Shown piece after piece: positions 24,463 to 31,935 of a stretch of DNA of 64,000 bases. The notes beneath the pieces were generated by a model. The model searched no databases. It was not told the DNA's origin and worked only from the letters and a program-made list of their open reading frames with translations. The position numbers and the translations under genes were made by a program. Position 1 is the stretch's first letter. Every line of letters starts with the position of its first letter. Source of the stretch: Ardenticatenaceae bacterium (GTDB lineage Bacteria; Chloroflexota; Anaerolineae; Promineifilales; Promineifilaceae); contig JACKBT010000001.1 of NCBI GenBank assembly GCA_020634415.1, positions 186,001 through 250,000 of the forward strand. Reading direction: 5' to 3'.

Positions 24463-25262
24463 TAAAGATATAATTCAGGCCGACGGTCGGCAAAAATCGG
24501 AATTTTGGCGCGGGCTGCGTCTACTTTGCCCAGGTCAATTTCGGCCGTTAACAGCACTTCACTCTCCCCCGCCTCCACCACAATCTCGCCCCAGGGATCA
24601 ATGATGCAGGAATGGCCGAAGAAGTCGGTGTTTTTAGAATTGCCCACGCGGTTACAGGCAATCACATACATCTGGTTCTCAATGGCTCGCGCTCGCAGCA
24701 AAGTTTGCCAGTGGGCCAGACGCGGGTGCGGCCATTCGGAAGGCAAAAAGACCATCTGCACCCCAGAGAGGGCATAGGCGCGGAAAAGTTCAGGGAAGCG
24801 CAAATCATAACAAATGGACAAGCCGCCCAGCCCCCATTCTGTTTCCACCACCGTCAGTTTTTCGCCCCCAGTCAGGTAGAGATGTTCATCCATCAGTTGG
24901 AAGAGGTGGATTTTGCTGTATTGGCCGAGGATTTGACCATCGCTGTTGATGTAAACGGCCGTATTCCCATACTTTGCATCCTTATGCGCATCCTCCCCCA
25001 ACAACGACAAACACGACCCCAAAATCGCAATCCCATTCTGCCGCGCCAACTGCGCCGCCTCCGCAAAAATCCCCGCATCCGTCGGCGTGGCATAACGCGC
25101 CGCATTCTCCAAATCATAGCCCGTAGACCACAGTTCCGGCAGCACCACCACATCCGAACCCCGCTGGGCGGCCTCCGCCACCATGCGCCGCGCCGTCGCC
25201 AAATTCTGCTCCGGCTCGCCCAAAACAACATCCATCTGTGCTAAAGAAATCGTCAGCTTCAT
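24462..25262 (-). CDS. Nitrilase-superfamily amidohydrolase (omega-amidase-like)
   Basis: 266 residues from the ATG at 25262. An in-frame GTG two codons upstream is a less likely start because AGGA is well placed for the ATG. The catalytic Glu-Lys-Cys triad is visible: Glu in VVVLPELWSTGY (about 44), Lys in QYSKIHLFQLMDE (about 113) and Cys in LSICYDLRFPELFRAYA (about 151). The family hydrolyses C-N bonds in amides or nitriles. The spacing and YDLRFPE resemble omega-amidase/carbon-nitrogen hydrolases that act on alpha-keto-glutaramate or succinamate. It is co-directional with the upstream receiver gene; the substrate here is unknown. Confidence 0.85.
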   Translation of the reverse strand: MKLTISLAQMDVVLGEPEQNLATARRMVAEAAQRGSDVVVLPELWSTGYDLENAARYATPTDAGIFAEAAQLARQNGIAILGSCLSLLGEDAHKDAKYGNTAVYINSDGQILGQYSKIHLFQLMDEHLYLTGGEKLTVVETEWGLGGLSICYDLRFPELFRAYALSGVQMVFLPSEWPHPRLAHWQTLLRARAIENQMYVIACNRVGNSKNTDFFGHSCIIDPWGEIVVEAGESEVLLTAEIDLGKVDAARAKIPIFADRRPELYL

Positions 25263-25307
25263 GTTCACATCCTTTCAACCATTCAAATTCTGGCCCCACA
25301 CCCCTAC

Positions 25308-25694
25308 TCATGGCAAATGCTTACGAATTTTGGCAATAAGCTCATCAATATCATATGGCTTTTGCAAAAAATCCGTCCTGGCATCCATCTCCGGCACATA
25401 ATCCTGAGAGCTGTAACCAGAAGACAAAATAACTATCACCTCGGGGTTCAGTTGGCGCAGTTCTGCCAATGTCTCTTTGCCGCTTATACCAGGCATAGAT
25501 AAATCCAACAGCACCAGATCAATGTCAGCCATATTTTCTTGATAATGGGCAATGCCGAGACGGCCGTTTTCCGCCGTCATCACCCCCATCCCCAACATCA
25601 TCAACACATCCTCCACCGCCTCCCGCACCGGTGCCTCATCATCAATCACCAATACCAGCTTCACCCGATGTTGTTGCTCATCTTCCATCTTCAT
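25308..25694 (-). CDS. Stand-alone response-regulator receiver protein
   Basis: 128 residues containing a single receiver domain. The acidic pair is in VLVIDDEAPV, the phospho-acceptor Asp in DLVLLDLSMPG (about 64), a Ser in VILSSGYSS and the Lys in FLQKPYDIDEL. There is no output domain, so it would work by protein contact or as a phosphate relay. The phrase DLSMPGISGKETLAEL is common in receiver domains attached to or paired with hybrid histidine kinases. No kinase gene is adjacent. Confidence 0.9.
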   Translation of the reverse strand: MKMEDEQQHRVKLVLVIDDEAPVREAVEDVLMMLGMGVMTAENGRLGIAHYQENMADIDLVLLDLSMPGISGKETLAELRQLNPEVIVILSSGYSSQDYVPEMDARTDFLQKPYDIDELIAKIRKHLP

Positions 25695-25818
25695 ACCCTG
25701 TTTCCATCCCCCATGAATGAAAATCCAGTCAAAACATGGCCCACTATTCCCTTGCCATCGTGAGATACCCGCATAATACCCAAAATAACCAAGAAACCCA
25801 ACCCATTTTCCCCAAACA

Positions 25819-25847
25819 TTGAAGCATCCATGAACCTATTGTACTAT
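25819..25847 (+). promoter_or_regulatory. Predicted promoter of the aminotransferase gene
   Basis: TTGAAG at 25819-25824, a 17-base spacer and TACTAT at 25842-25847. It lies about 50 bases upstream of the start codon, which has its own GGAGG ribosome-binding site. Confidence 0.55.
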
Positions 25848-25898
25848 TAGTAGCCGTTTCACCTAAACAACAGGCGGCACAAAATCGGAGGCTATTCT

Positions 25899-27050
25899 AT
25901 GGCACATATGGCCCAACGAGTCAGCCACTTTGGCACTACCATCTTCACCGAGATGACGGCCCTCGCCGTCGAGTATAACGCCGTCAACTTGGGGCAAGGC
26001 TTCCCCGACTTCGCCGCCCCCGACTTCTTAAAAGAAGCCGCCATCCAGGCCATCCAGGGCGACATCAACCAATACGCCCCCGCCAGCGGCCGTCCCCGCC
26101 TCAAAGAAGCCGTCGCCGCCAAAATGCAAACGATATACGGCCGTTCCCTCAACCCCCACACCGAAGTCGTCATCACCCACGGGGCCACCGAAGCCATCTT
26201 CGCCACCATCTTCGGCCTCGTCAACCCCGGCGACGAAGTCATCATCTTTGAACCCTACTACGACTCCTACGTCCCCTCCGTGCAAATGTCCGGCGGCATT
26301 CCCCGCTACTACACCCTGCGCCCGCCCGATTGGGCCATTGATGAAGCCGAACTAGCCGCCCTCTTCTCCGACAAAACCAGGCTCATCCTCCTCAACACCC
26401 CCCACAACCCCACCGGCAAAGTCTTCACACAAGAAGAGATGGAGATGATCGCCCGCCTCTGCCAAAAACATGATGTCATCGCCGTCGCCGATGAAGTATA
26501 CGAGCATATCATTTTCGACGGCCGTTCCCACCACCAAATCGCCAGCCTGCCCGGCATGGCCGAACGCAGCGTCACCATCTCCAGCCTCGGCAAAACCTTC
26601 AGCGCCACCGGCTGGAAAGTCGGCTGGGCCATCGCCAGCCCCGACCTGGTGCAAGCCATCTTCCGCGCCCACCAGTTCGTCACCTTCTGCGGCGCGGCCC
26701 CCTTGCAAGAAGCCACAGCAGCAGCTTTAGAAACGGCCGATACCTACTACACCGATCTCGCCCTCAACTACCAACAAAAACGGGACTTCCTGGCCACCGC
26801 CCTGCGCGATGCCGGGCTGCCTCCCCTGCCCTGTCACGGCACCTACTTCCTCATGGTAGACATCAGCCATCTCGGCTTCGCCAACGACGTAGAATTTTGC
26901 CAGCACCTCACCAAAAACGTCGGTGTCGCCGCCATTCCCCCCAGTGCCTTCTACCACAACCCCGCCGACGGCGCGGGTGTCGCCCGCTTCGCCTTCTGCA
27001 AAAAGCAAGAAACATTAGAAACGGCCGTCCACCGCCTCCGCCAAATCTAA
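25899..27050 (+). CDS. Class I/II PLP aminotransferase (methionine/kynurenine transaminase type)
   Basis: 383 residues, fold-type I. The N-terminal phrase VNLGQGFPDFAAPDFLKEAA and NQYAPASGRPRLKEAVA are typical of the YbdL/kynurenine aminotransferase group. LNTPHNPTGKVF contains the Asn contacting PLP, VADEVYEHIIFDG the Asp, and SSLGKTFSATGWKVGW the Schiff-base Lys (about residue 231). The C-terminal Arg for the substrate carboxylate is expected in VARFAFCKK. A GGAGG site just upstream of the ATG supports the start. It transfers the amino group of methionine or aromatic amino acids to a keto acid; it stands alone on the plus strand. Confidence 0.9.
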   Translation: MAHMAQRVSHFGTTIFTEMTALAVEYNAVNLGQGFPDFAAPDFLKEAAIQAIQGDINQYAPASGRPRLKEAVAAKMQTIYGRSLNPHTEVVITHGATEAIFATIFGLVNPGDEVIIFEPYYDSYVPSVQMSGGIPRYYTLRPPDWAIDEAELAALFSDKTRLILLNTPHNPTGKVFTQEEMEMIARLCQKHDVIAVADEVYEHIIFDGRSHHQIASLPGMAERSVTISSLGKTFSATGWKVGWAIASPDLVQAIFRAHQFVTFCGAAPLQEATAAALETADTYYTDLALNYQQKRDFLATALRDAGLPPLPCHGTYFLMVDISHLGFANDVEFCQHLTKNVGVAAIPPSAFYHNPADGAGVARFAFCKKQETLETAVHRLRQI

Positions 27051-27071
27051 TTCACTGTTTACCGATTACTG

Positions 27072-27189
27072 GGCATGGTTCACAAATCCTGACAATCAAC
27101 TTAACACTTTGTAGGGCGATTTTGTAAATCGCCCAGAGAACGATTTGCAAAATCGTTCTACAATTTGTAAAGCAAACTTGAACCATGCC
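27072..27189. repeat. 118-bp compound inverted repeat (GGCATGGTTCA ends)
   Basis: GGCATGGTTCA at 27072-27082 and its complement at 27179-27189 enclose two inner stem-loops of the GGGCGATTTT / AATCGTTCTAC type. The inner arms are shared with the elements at 2004-2101 and 55670-55767, but the ends differ. It fills the gap between convergent genes and may be a miniature mobile element. Confidence 0.7.
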
Positions 27190-27205
27190 GATTACTGAAC
27201 ACTGT

Positions 27206-27652
27206 TTACTGGCTCGCCCCCAGCCGCCGCAAATTCTTATTCGCCTCATCCAAACGCTGGCTCAACACCCGCATCACCCCCAGCGCCAAAATCGGCTTCT
27301 CCTCCATCAAATTCCAAAACACATCATAACCAATCTTCAACGCCGTCATATCCGTCTTGGCTATACAGTGCGCCGAACGCGGGTTACGCGAAATAATCGC
27401 CATCTCCCCAATAATATTCTTACTCACCCGATGCAAAATCACCCCCACACCCTCAATGGCAATATCCACCTCCCCATCCACCAAAATATAGAGACAATCC
27501 CCCATATCCCCCTGCGTAATAAACTGCGTCCCAGCATCAAAATGCACCTCCTCACACACCTGAGCCACATGCACCAAATCCTCGCCCGGAATCTGCCCAA
27601 AAAGCTCCACCCCCCGCAAAAAAAGCACTCGTTCAATCGTTGATAAAGCCAT
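27206..27652 (-). CDS. Cyclic-nucleotide-binding domain protein
   Basis: 148 residues forming one cNMP-binding domain of the CRP/FNR type (Crp-like beta-barrel). GTQFITQGDMGDCLYILVDGEVDI covers the first strands. The phosphate-binding cassette region reads NIIGEMAIISRNPRSAHCIAKTD, where GEMA and an R-S-A phrase are typical for ligand binding. There is no DNA-binding helix. It starts 8 bases after the end of the Npt-HEAT gene, so the two are probably co-transcribed. Similar carrier proteins elsewhere carry a cNMP domain in the same polypeptide, so this may be a split form of such a protein. Confidence 0.85.
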   Translation of the reverse strand: MALSTIERVLFLRGVELFGQIPGEDLVHVAQVCEEVHFDAGTQFITQGDMGDCLYILVDGEVDIAIEGVGVILHRVSKNIIGEMAIISRNPRSAHCIAKTDMTALKIGYDVFWNLMEEKPILALGVMRVLSQRLDEANKNLRRLGASQ

Positions 27653-27660
27653 AAAACAAC

Positions 27661-30516
27661 CTAAACCGCAACCTGATGTTTACGGCTCATATTCGCCAAC
27701 AATTTGCCAGCATATTCACGCACAGGCTCAGGCGCCACGGCCGTTTCCCGCACCAAAACCTGCCTAAACTCATCCGGTGGCAAAAGATATTGGCTGGCAT
27801 AAACGGCCGTTTCCCGCACAATCACATCCTCCGCCACCAACCCCGCCTGCACCAAATGTTCCAACTCCACCAAACGCAGCGACCCAATCTGAAACAACAC
27901 ACAAGCCCGCACCCAGCCCGACGGATGCCAGATCAACGCCTCCAACCGTTCCGCCATCGAACGAGACTCAATCCCCATCTCCTCCCGCGCCACCGCCAAA
28001 ATCTGCTCCCGCCCCGCCTCAATCAGCGGCAGCACCAACTCCTTCACCTCCCGCCCCGCTATCGTATCCAGCAGCTCAATCGCATTCGCCCGCAGCCGCG
28101 CATCCCCCTGCGCCAATCCCCGCTGCAACTGGGCCACATTCTGCTCAGGATAGAGCAGCATAAACAGATAAAAAAGCCGATCCAGCGTATATTGCATCAA
28201 CCGCCGCAGCGTATCCTCCAGCAGTACCCCGCGTCCCATCTCCCCCAAATCATCATACACCACCAACAATTCATAATAATGCCGCGCCTCCCACAACAAC
28301 AACTGCTGCAAATACACCGCCTCCACCTGCACCCGCACCCCCAAACTTTGCAAGCGCGTCAAAGCCCGCAAAACCCGCCCCCGCAAATGCTCATTTTCAT
28401 CCTCCATATGTGCCAGCAGCACCTGCATCGCCGCTTCCGTAGGAATCTGCTGCAGCACTTTGGGAATTTGCAAACGAACGGCCGTCTCCCCACCATCCTG
28501 CCACGCCTCAGCCAAAGCCCCCACCACACCCGGCCCATACGCCACCAGCGCCTCCGTCGCCACCGCAACCGTACTCGCCGCTCCCAACTGCGCAATCAAA
28601 TCCGGCACAAAAGCCGGATGGCGCAACTGCCCCGCCGACCGTATCGCCGAAACCCGCACCACCTGCGCCGGATCACGCAAAAGCGGCAGCAGCGGCCGAT
28701 AAAAATTAGACACGCCCAACTGCCCCAACACCTGCGCCCCCAAACAGCGCATCTCCACCGACTCCGAAACCAACATCTCCTTCAAATAATTAGCCGCTTG
28801 CAAAATGCCATCCAACCCGCCGTAGCGCGTCAGCCCCACAATCGCCGCCCGCCGAATTTGCGCCTCCTCCGCCTCCAAAAAGCCCACCACCGGCTCAATA
28901 GCCGCATCCTCATACATGGCACAATACGCTTCAATCGCCGCCGCTCGTGCCTCCGGCTCAACGGCCGTAAACTGCGAAGCCACCACCTCGCCAAACTCCG
29001 TCCGTCGCGCCTCCTGCAACAAATGCAGCACCATCAACCGCACCTCCAGCGATGGGTGATGAACCTGCGGCGCAATATAAGGCAGCCAATCCACCTCCGG
29101 CGCATTCCGCATCAAATTCAGCGCATGAATCACCTGAAACTCATCCGGGTCTTGCAAACTTTGCGCCAACACCTGCACCGTCACCTCATCGGAAACATCA
29201 ATCTCCGTCGAACCCAAATCCAGCCGCCGCTGCCGCAAACTGTCCGCCAGCGCCCCCCGATATTGGCTGCGCACCCGCTGCACCAGAAAGAGCCAAACGG
29301 CCGTTAACCCCAGCACCGGCACTGACCACATCACAATCGTGCTGGCCTGCACCCCATTGCCATCCCCCCGAAACAGCAAAAACAGCAAGCCCAACAAACC
29401 CACAATCGGCGGCTTCACAATCCCATCCAAAATCGCCTTCGCCCGCCGACGCAGTGCTGGCTGAATCGGCAAAAACAGCGTATTCAACGCCGCATCATTC
29501 ACCGTATAACGAAACACCACATCCGAGCCACGCGGCCAAGCCGCCGCTACCAGCATCCCCCCCGACACCAAAATCAGCCCCGACCCCAGCGCAATGCTGG
29601 CCGGTAAAATCAACAAACTCGTCACCAGCCCCAACCGCTCCATCAACCGATTAGTAGCAAACAACTGCACTCCCAACGCCAACGCGCCGGTAATCAATTG
29701 AAACAAACCCAAAAACGAGAGCATACTGCCGCCATCGGCACTAAAAAAACGCTGCAAAGAGAGGTCCAGTTGATAATCGGCAATATTCGTCACCAGCGAC
29801 ATGATGATCATGATGCTGCCGATAGAGACCAGCAGCGGGGTGCGCCACACCGCTTGCAAATCCTGGCGCAAATTGTTTTTAGCAGCGGGTGATGGCGTGG
29901 CAACGGCCGTTTCCTCCCGCCCCCCTCGCCGCGCCAGAGCCGACACCGCCCCCACACACATCAGCAAGCTCACCACCACCACAAACAGCAAATCCTTCGG
30001 CGCAATCACCGTCGCCGCCGTCTGCAAACCGATCCCCGCCAAAATATTAGAAATCACCCCTCCCGCCGCAATCAAACCAAACAGCCGTTTGGCCTGCCGC
30101 GCATCAAAAATATCAGCCGCATACGTCCAAAACTGAATCCCCACCAGCGCGGCCATCACCTCAATGTAAACATAAAAAGCGGCCAGCAAAGCAAAGCTAT
30201 TCCCCCGATCCAGCAAATAACGAAACAACAGCACCCCCGCCACCATCAAAAAGTTCGTCCCCCGAATCAAACGCGCTAACTGATAATTGGGCACAAGCCG
30301 GGTGTAGAGGGTGATGGTGAGAACAATGAAGAAGGGGGGCAGGATAAATTTGAAGGGAACGGCCGTTTCCGGCAGCGAACTTAAAAACAAAATGCGCCCA
30401 ATCGAACGGCCGATAATCACCACCCCACCAATGGCCGCCAGCGAATAGACAAACATCACCGCCACCCGGTATCCTTCACCGGGTCGAATTTTGAGGAAGG
30501 ACAGAAAACTATTCAC
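27661..30516 (-). CDS. Npt-type (ATP/ADP translocase-like) membrane protein fused to HEAT repeats
   Basis: 951 residues. The N-terminal half (about 1-430) is a multi-helix membrane domain of the MFS/Npt nucleotide-translocase type: GRILFLSSLPETAVP, FWTYAADIFDARQAKRLFGLI, AALNTLFLPIQPALRRRAKAI. Those phrases recur in bacterial Npt-like carriers. The C-terminal half (about 440-940) consists of HEAT-type helical repeats such as DPAQVVRVSAIRSAGQLRHPAFVPDL and MQVLLAHMEDENEHLRGRVL. True nucleotide transporters are typical of intracellular parasites; in free-living Chloroflexota this architecture has no established function. It is followed at once by a cNMP-binding gene, hinting at regulation by a cyclic nucleotide. 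Confidence 0.8.
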   Translation of the reverse strand: MNSFLSFLKIRPGEGYRVAVMFVYSLAAIGGVVIIGRSIGRILFLSSLPETAVPFKFILPPFFIVLTITLYTRLVPNYQLARLIRGTNFLMVAGVLLFRYLLDRGNSFALLAAFYVYIEVMAALVGIQFWTYAADIFDARQAKRLFGLIAAGGVISNILAGIGLQTAATVIAPKDLLFVVVVSLLMCVGAVSALARRGGREETAVATPSPAAKNNLRQDLQAVWRTPLLVSIGSIMIIMSLVTNIADYQLDLSLQRFFSADGGSMLSFLGLFQLITGALALGVQLFATNRLMERLGLVTSLLILPASIALGSGLILVSGGMLVAAAWPRGSDVVFRYTVNDAALNTLFLPIQPALRRRAKAILDGIVKPPIVGLLGLLFLLFRGDGNGVQASTIVMWSVPVLGLTAVWLFLVQRVRSQYRGALADSLRQRRLDLGSTEIDVSDEVTVQVLAQSLQDPDEFQVIHALNLMRNAPEVDWLPYIAPQVHHPSLEVRLMVLHLLQEARRTEFGEVVASQFTAVEPEARAAAIEAYCAMYEDAAIEPVVGFLEAEEAQIRRAAIVGLTRYGGLDGILQAANYLKEMLVSESVEMRCLGAQVLGQLGVSNFYRPLLPLLRDPAQVVRVSAIRSAGQLRHPAFVPDLIAQLGAASTVAVATEALVAYGPGVVGALAEAWQDGGETAVRLQIPKVLQQIPTEAAMQVLLAHMEDENEHLRGRVLRALTRLQSLGVRVQVEAVYLQQLLLWEARHYYELLVVYDDLGEMGRGVLLEDTLRRLMQYTLDRLFYLFMLLYPEQNVAQLQRGLAQGDARLRANAIELLDTIAGREVKELVLPLIEAGREQILAVAREEMGIESRSMAERLEALIWHPSGWVRACVLFQIGSLRLVELEHLVQAGLVAEDVIVRETAVYASQYLLPPDEFRQVLVRETAVAPEPVREYAGKLLANMSRKHQVAV

Positions 30517-30627
30517 TAGGTTATGGCTATTAGCAGATGTGTTAATCCAAGCTCTTTGCAGGTGGAAATCTCATCGTACCTCTTATTTTGGGATTTTGTA
30601 GCAGGCTTAAGGGATTATCCCGTCAAT

Positions 30628-31305
30628 TCATCCGTCGGGGGGAATGACATCCTCTTTACTGATGATAAATTTTGACCAATGATTAACCAATCGCCGGACA
30701 TATTCCTCATAATTGTGACTTTCAAAACGGCTATGGCAAGCATTAAGTCGTTTCAGCCATTGGTTATTTTGCCGCAAACGCTCCCAGTAAAGATGATAGC
30801 CATGTAGGTGGAGATAGAGTGAGGTGACGTAGCGACCAATACGGCCGTTTGCATCATAAAAAGGGTGAATCAACACAAACTGCTGGTAAAATTTCACCAC
30901 GTGATAGATTGGTTCAGCATCTGCCAAAGAGAGCAATGAACAAGCAGCAGCCATCCCCTCATCTATCTCTGCTGGAGAAAATCCTCTAAATTTCTGATTC
31001 GTACCAAAGAAAACGATACCCCCGTTCTTATCATCACCCTGACGGTATTCACCAGCATTCTTCAAAATACCTTTGTACAAATGACCATGTATTTGTTTCG
31101 GCAGTCGGGCCATACCGGAGACAAACTGATCTTCTTCAAGCAATTGCAGTGACTCCGCTAATTGTTCAATATCAAGTTGTTTATAACGAATAGAAAGGAA
31201 ATTCAGAGCCTCATCAACCCCGAGGACAGGCAACGCAGGAAAATCCTGCATCAATTCAGCCAAATACGCCCTTTCATGGGAATCAAAGTGATGGCTGGGA
31301 ATCAT
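30628..31305 (-). CDS. Fic-domain protein, probable toxin
   Basis: 225 residues. The core Fic motif at about 147-158 reads HPFYDANGRIGR, close to the consensus H-x-F-x-[DE]-G-N-G-R-x-x-R but with Ala where Gly is usual. The upstream beta-hairpin region has GEYRQGDDKNGGIVFFGTN. Fic enzymes transfer AMP or another nucleotide group from a nucleotide to a protein side chain. No obvious inhibitory [ST]xxxE[GN] helix stands out, so inhibition may come from the partner. The start overlaps the end of the Panacea-domain gene by 23 bases, the usual layout of a two-gene toxin-antitoxin operon. Confidence 0.85.
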   Translation of the reverse strand: MIPSHHFDSHERAYLAELMQDFPALPVLGVDEALNFLSIRYKQLDIEQLAESLQLLEEDQFVSGMARLPKQIHGHLYKGILKNAGEYRQGDDKNGGIVFFGTNQKFRGFSPAEIDEGMAAACSLLSLADAEPIYHVVKFYQQFVLIHPFYDANGRIGRYVTSLYLHLHGYHLYWERLRQNNQWLKRLNACHSRFESHNYEEYVRRLVNHWSKFIISKEDVIPPDG

Positions 31306-31927
31306 GAAGCAAACTGTCCATCAAATCTGCAAACTCTTTTCTCGCCTGTTCTGACTGGACAATATATTCTCGATAAGAAGGAAAGGATTCTAACGAAGCC
31401 ACATCATCCGGTGACATATCCAGCGTAAATGCGTGCCAAGAGTCCGTTTGCAGCAGATAAAAAGTTCCCTCAAATAAATCCTCTTTCATAAAATTCCGAG
31501 CAAAAGGCTGTTCACTGAAATAATCACGGATAGCTTCATCTTGAATCAACTTGCCCTCTTCAGTTTCTTGCCAGGGGGTTTCATTATGAGTCATGGCACT
31601 CAATGTAAAAGCCGACAGGTTAACATAGTTATCTAGGATAAATTTAAGCAGATTCATGGCTTCATCACTTAACCATACTTCCTGTGCTGCTGATGGGATA
31701 CTGTTTCTTCCATATTGTTTATAAGCGTGGTAAATTTCCTGGTTAACTGGGCCGTATTTCCATTTTTGAAAATCTGCTTGTATATGGAGCGAACCTGCTA
31801 CCAATGACCAGGCTTTAGCATAATATGCTAGCTTCTGTAGTTTCAGGGGAGTTATATTTTTATCAGGATAATTAGCCACAATAAAATTGGCTAATTGCAA
31901 AGCGTTTATGTTTTCAGACATTGCCAT
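31283..31927 (-). CDS. Panacea/SocA-domain (DUF4065) protein, probable antitoxin
   Basis: 214 residues. The Panacea (SocA-like, DUF4065) signature is visible in ANFIVANYPDKNITPLKLQKLAYYAKAWSLV in parts, with ITPLKLQKLAYYA at about 27-39, followed by FQKWKYGPVNQEIYHAYKQYG. This domain is a widespread antitoxin module that neutralises many unrelated toxins. The C-terminal half (from about residue 110) is not recognised and may be the toxin-specific part. It is the first gene of a two-gene unit with the Fic gene. Its start codon lies only 8 bases from that of the divergent nucleotidase gene, so promoters must overlap the coding starts. Confidence 0.85.
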   Translation of the reverse strand: MAMSENINALQLANFIVANYPDKNITPLKLQKLAYYAKAWSLVAGSLHIQADFQKWKYGPVNQEIYHAYKQYGRNSIPSAAQEVWLSDEAMNLLKFILDNYVNLSAFTLSAMTHNETPWQETEEGKLIQDEAIRDYFSEQPFARNFMKEDLFEGTFYLLQTDSWHAFTLDMSPDDVASLESFPSYREYIVQSEQARKEFADLMDSLLHDSQPSL

Positions 31928-31935
31928 GACCTATA

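Noticed and set aside
27676..29307. Long open frame (over 500 codons) on the plus strand opposite the Npt-HEAT gene
   Set aside because: It is rich in His, Arg, Pro and Gln, as expected for an antisense shadow of a GC-rich gene, with no domain and no ribosome-binding site. Similar frames opposite the CoA ligase (8404-9600), the carnitine dehydrogenase (12060-13523) and the ABC ATPase (53489-54241) were rejected for the same reason.
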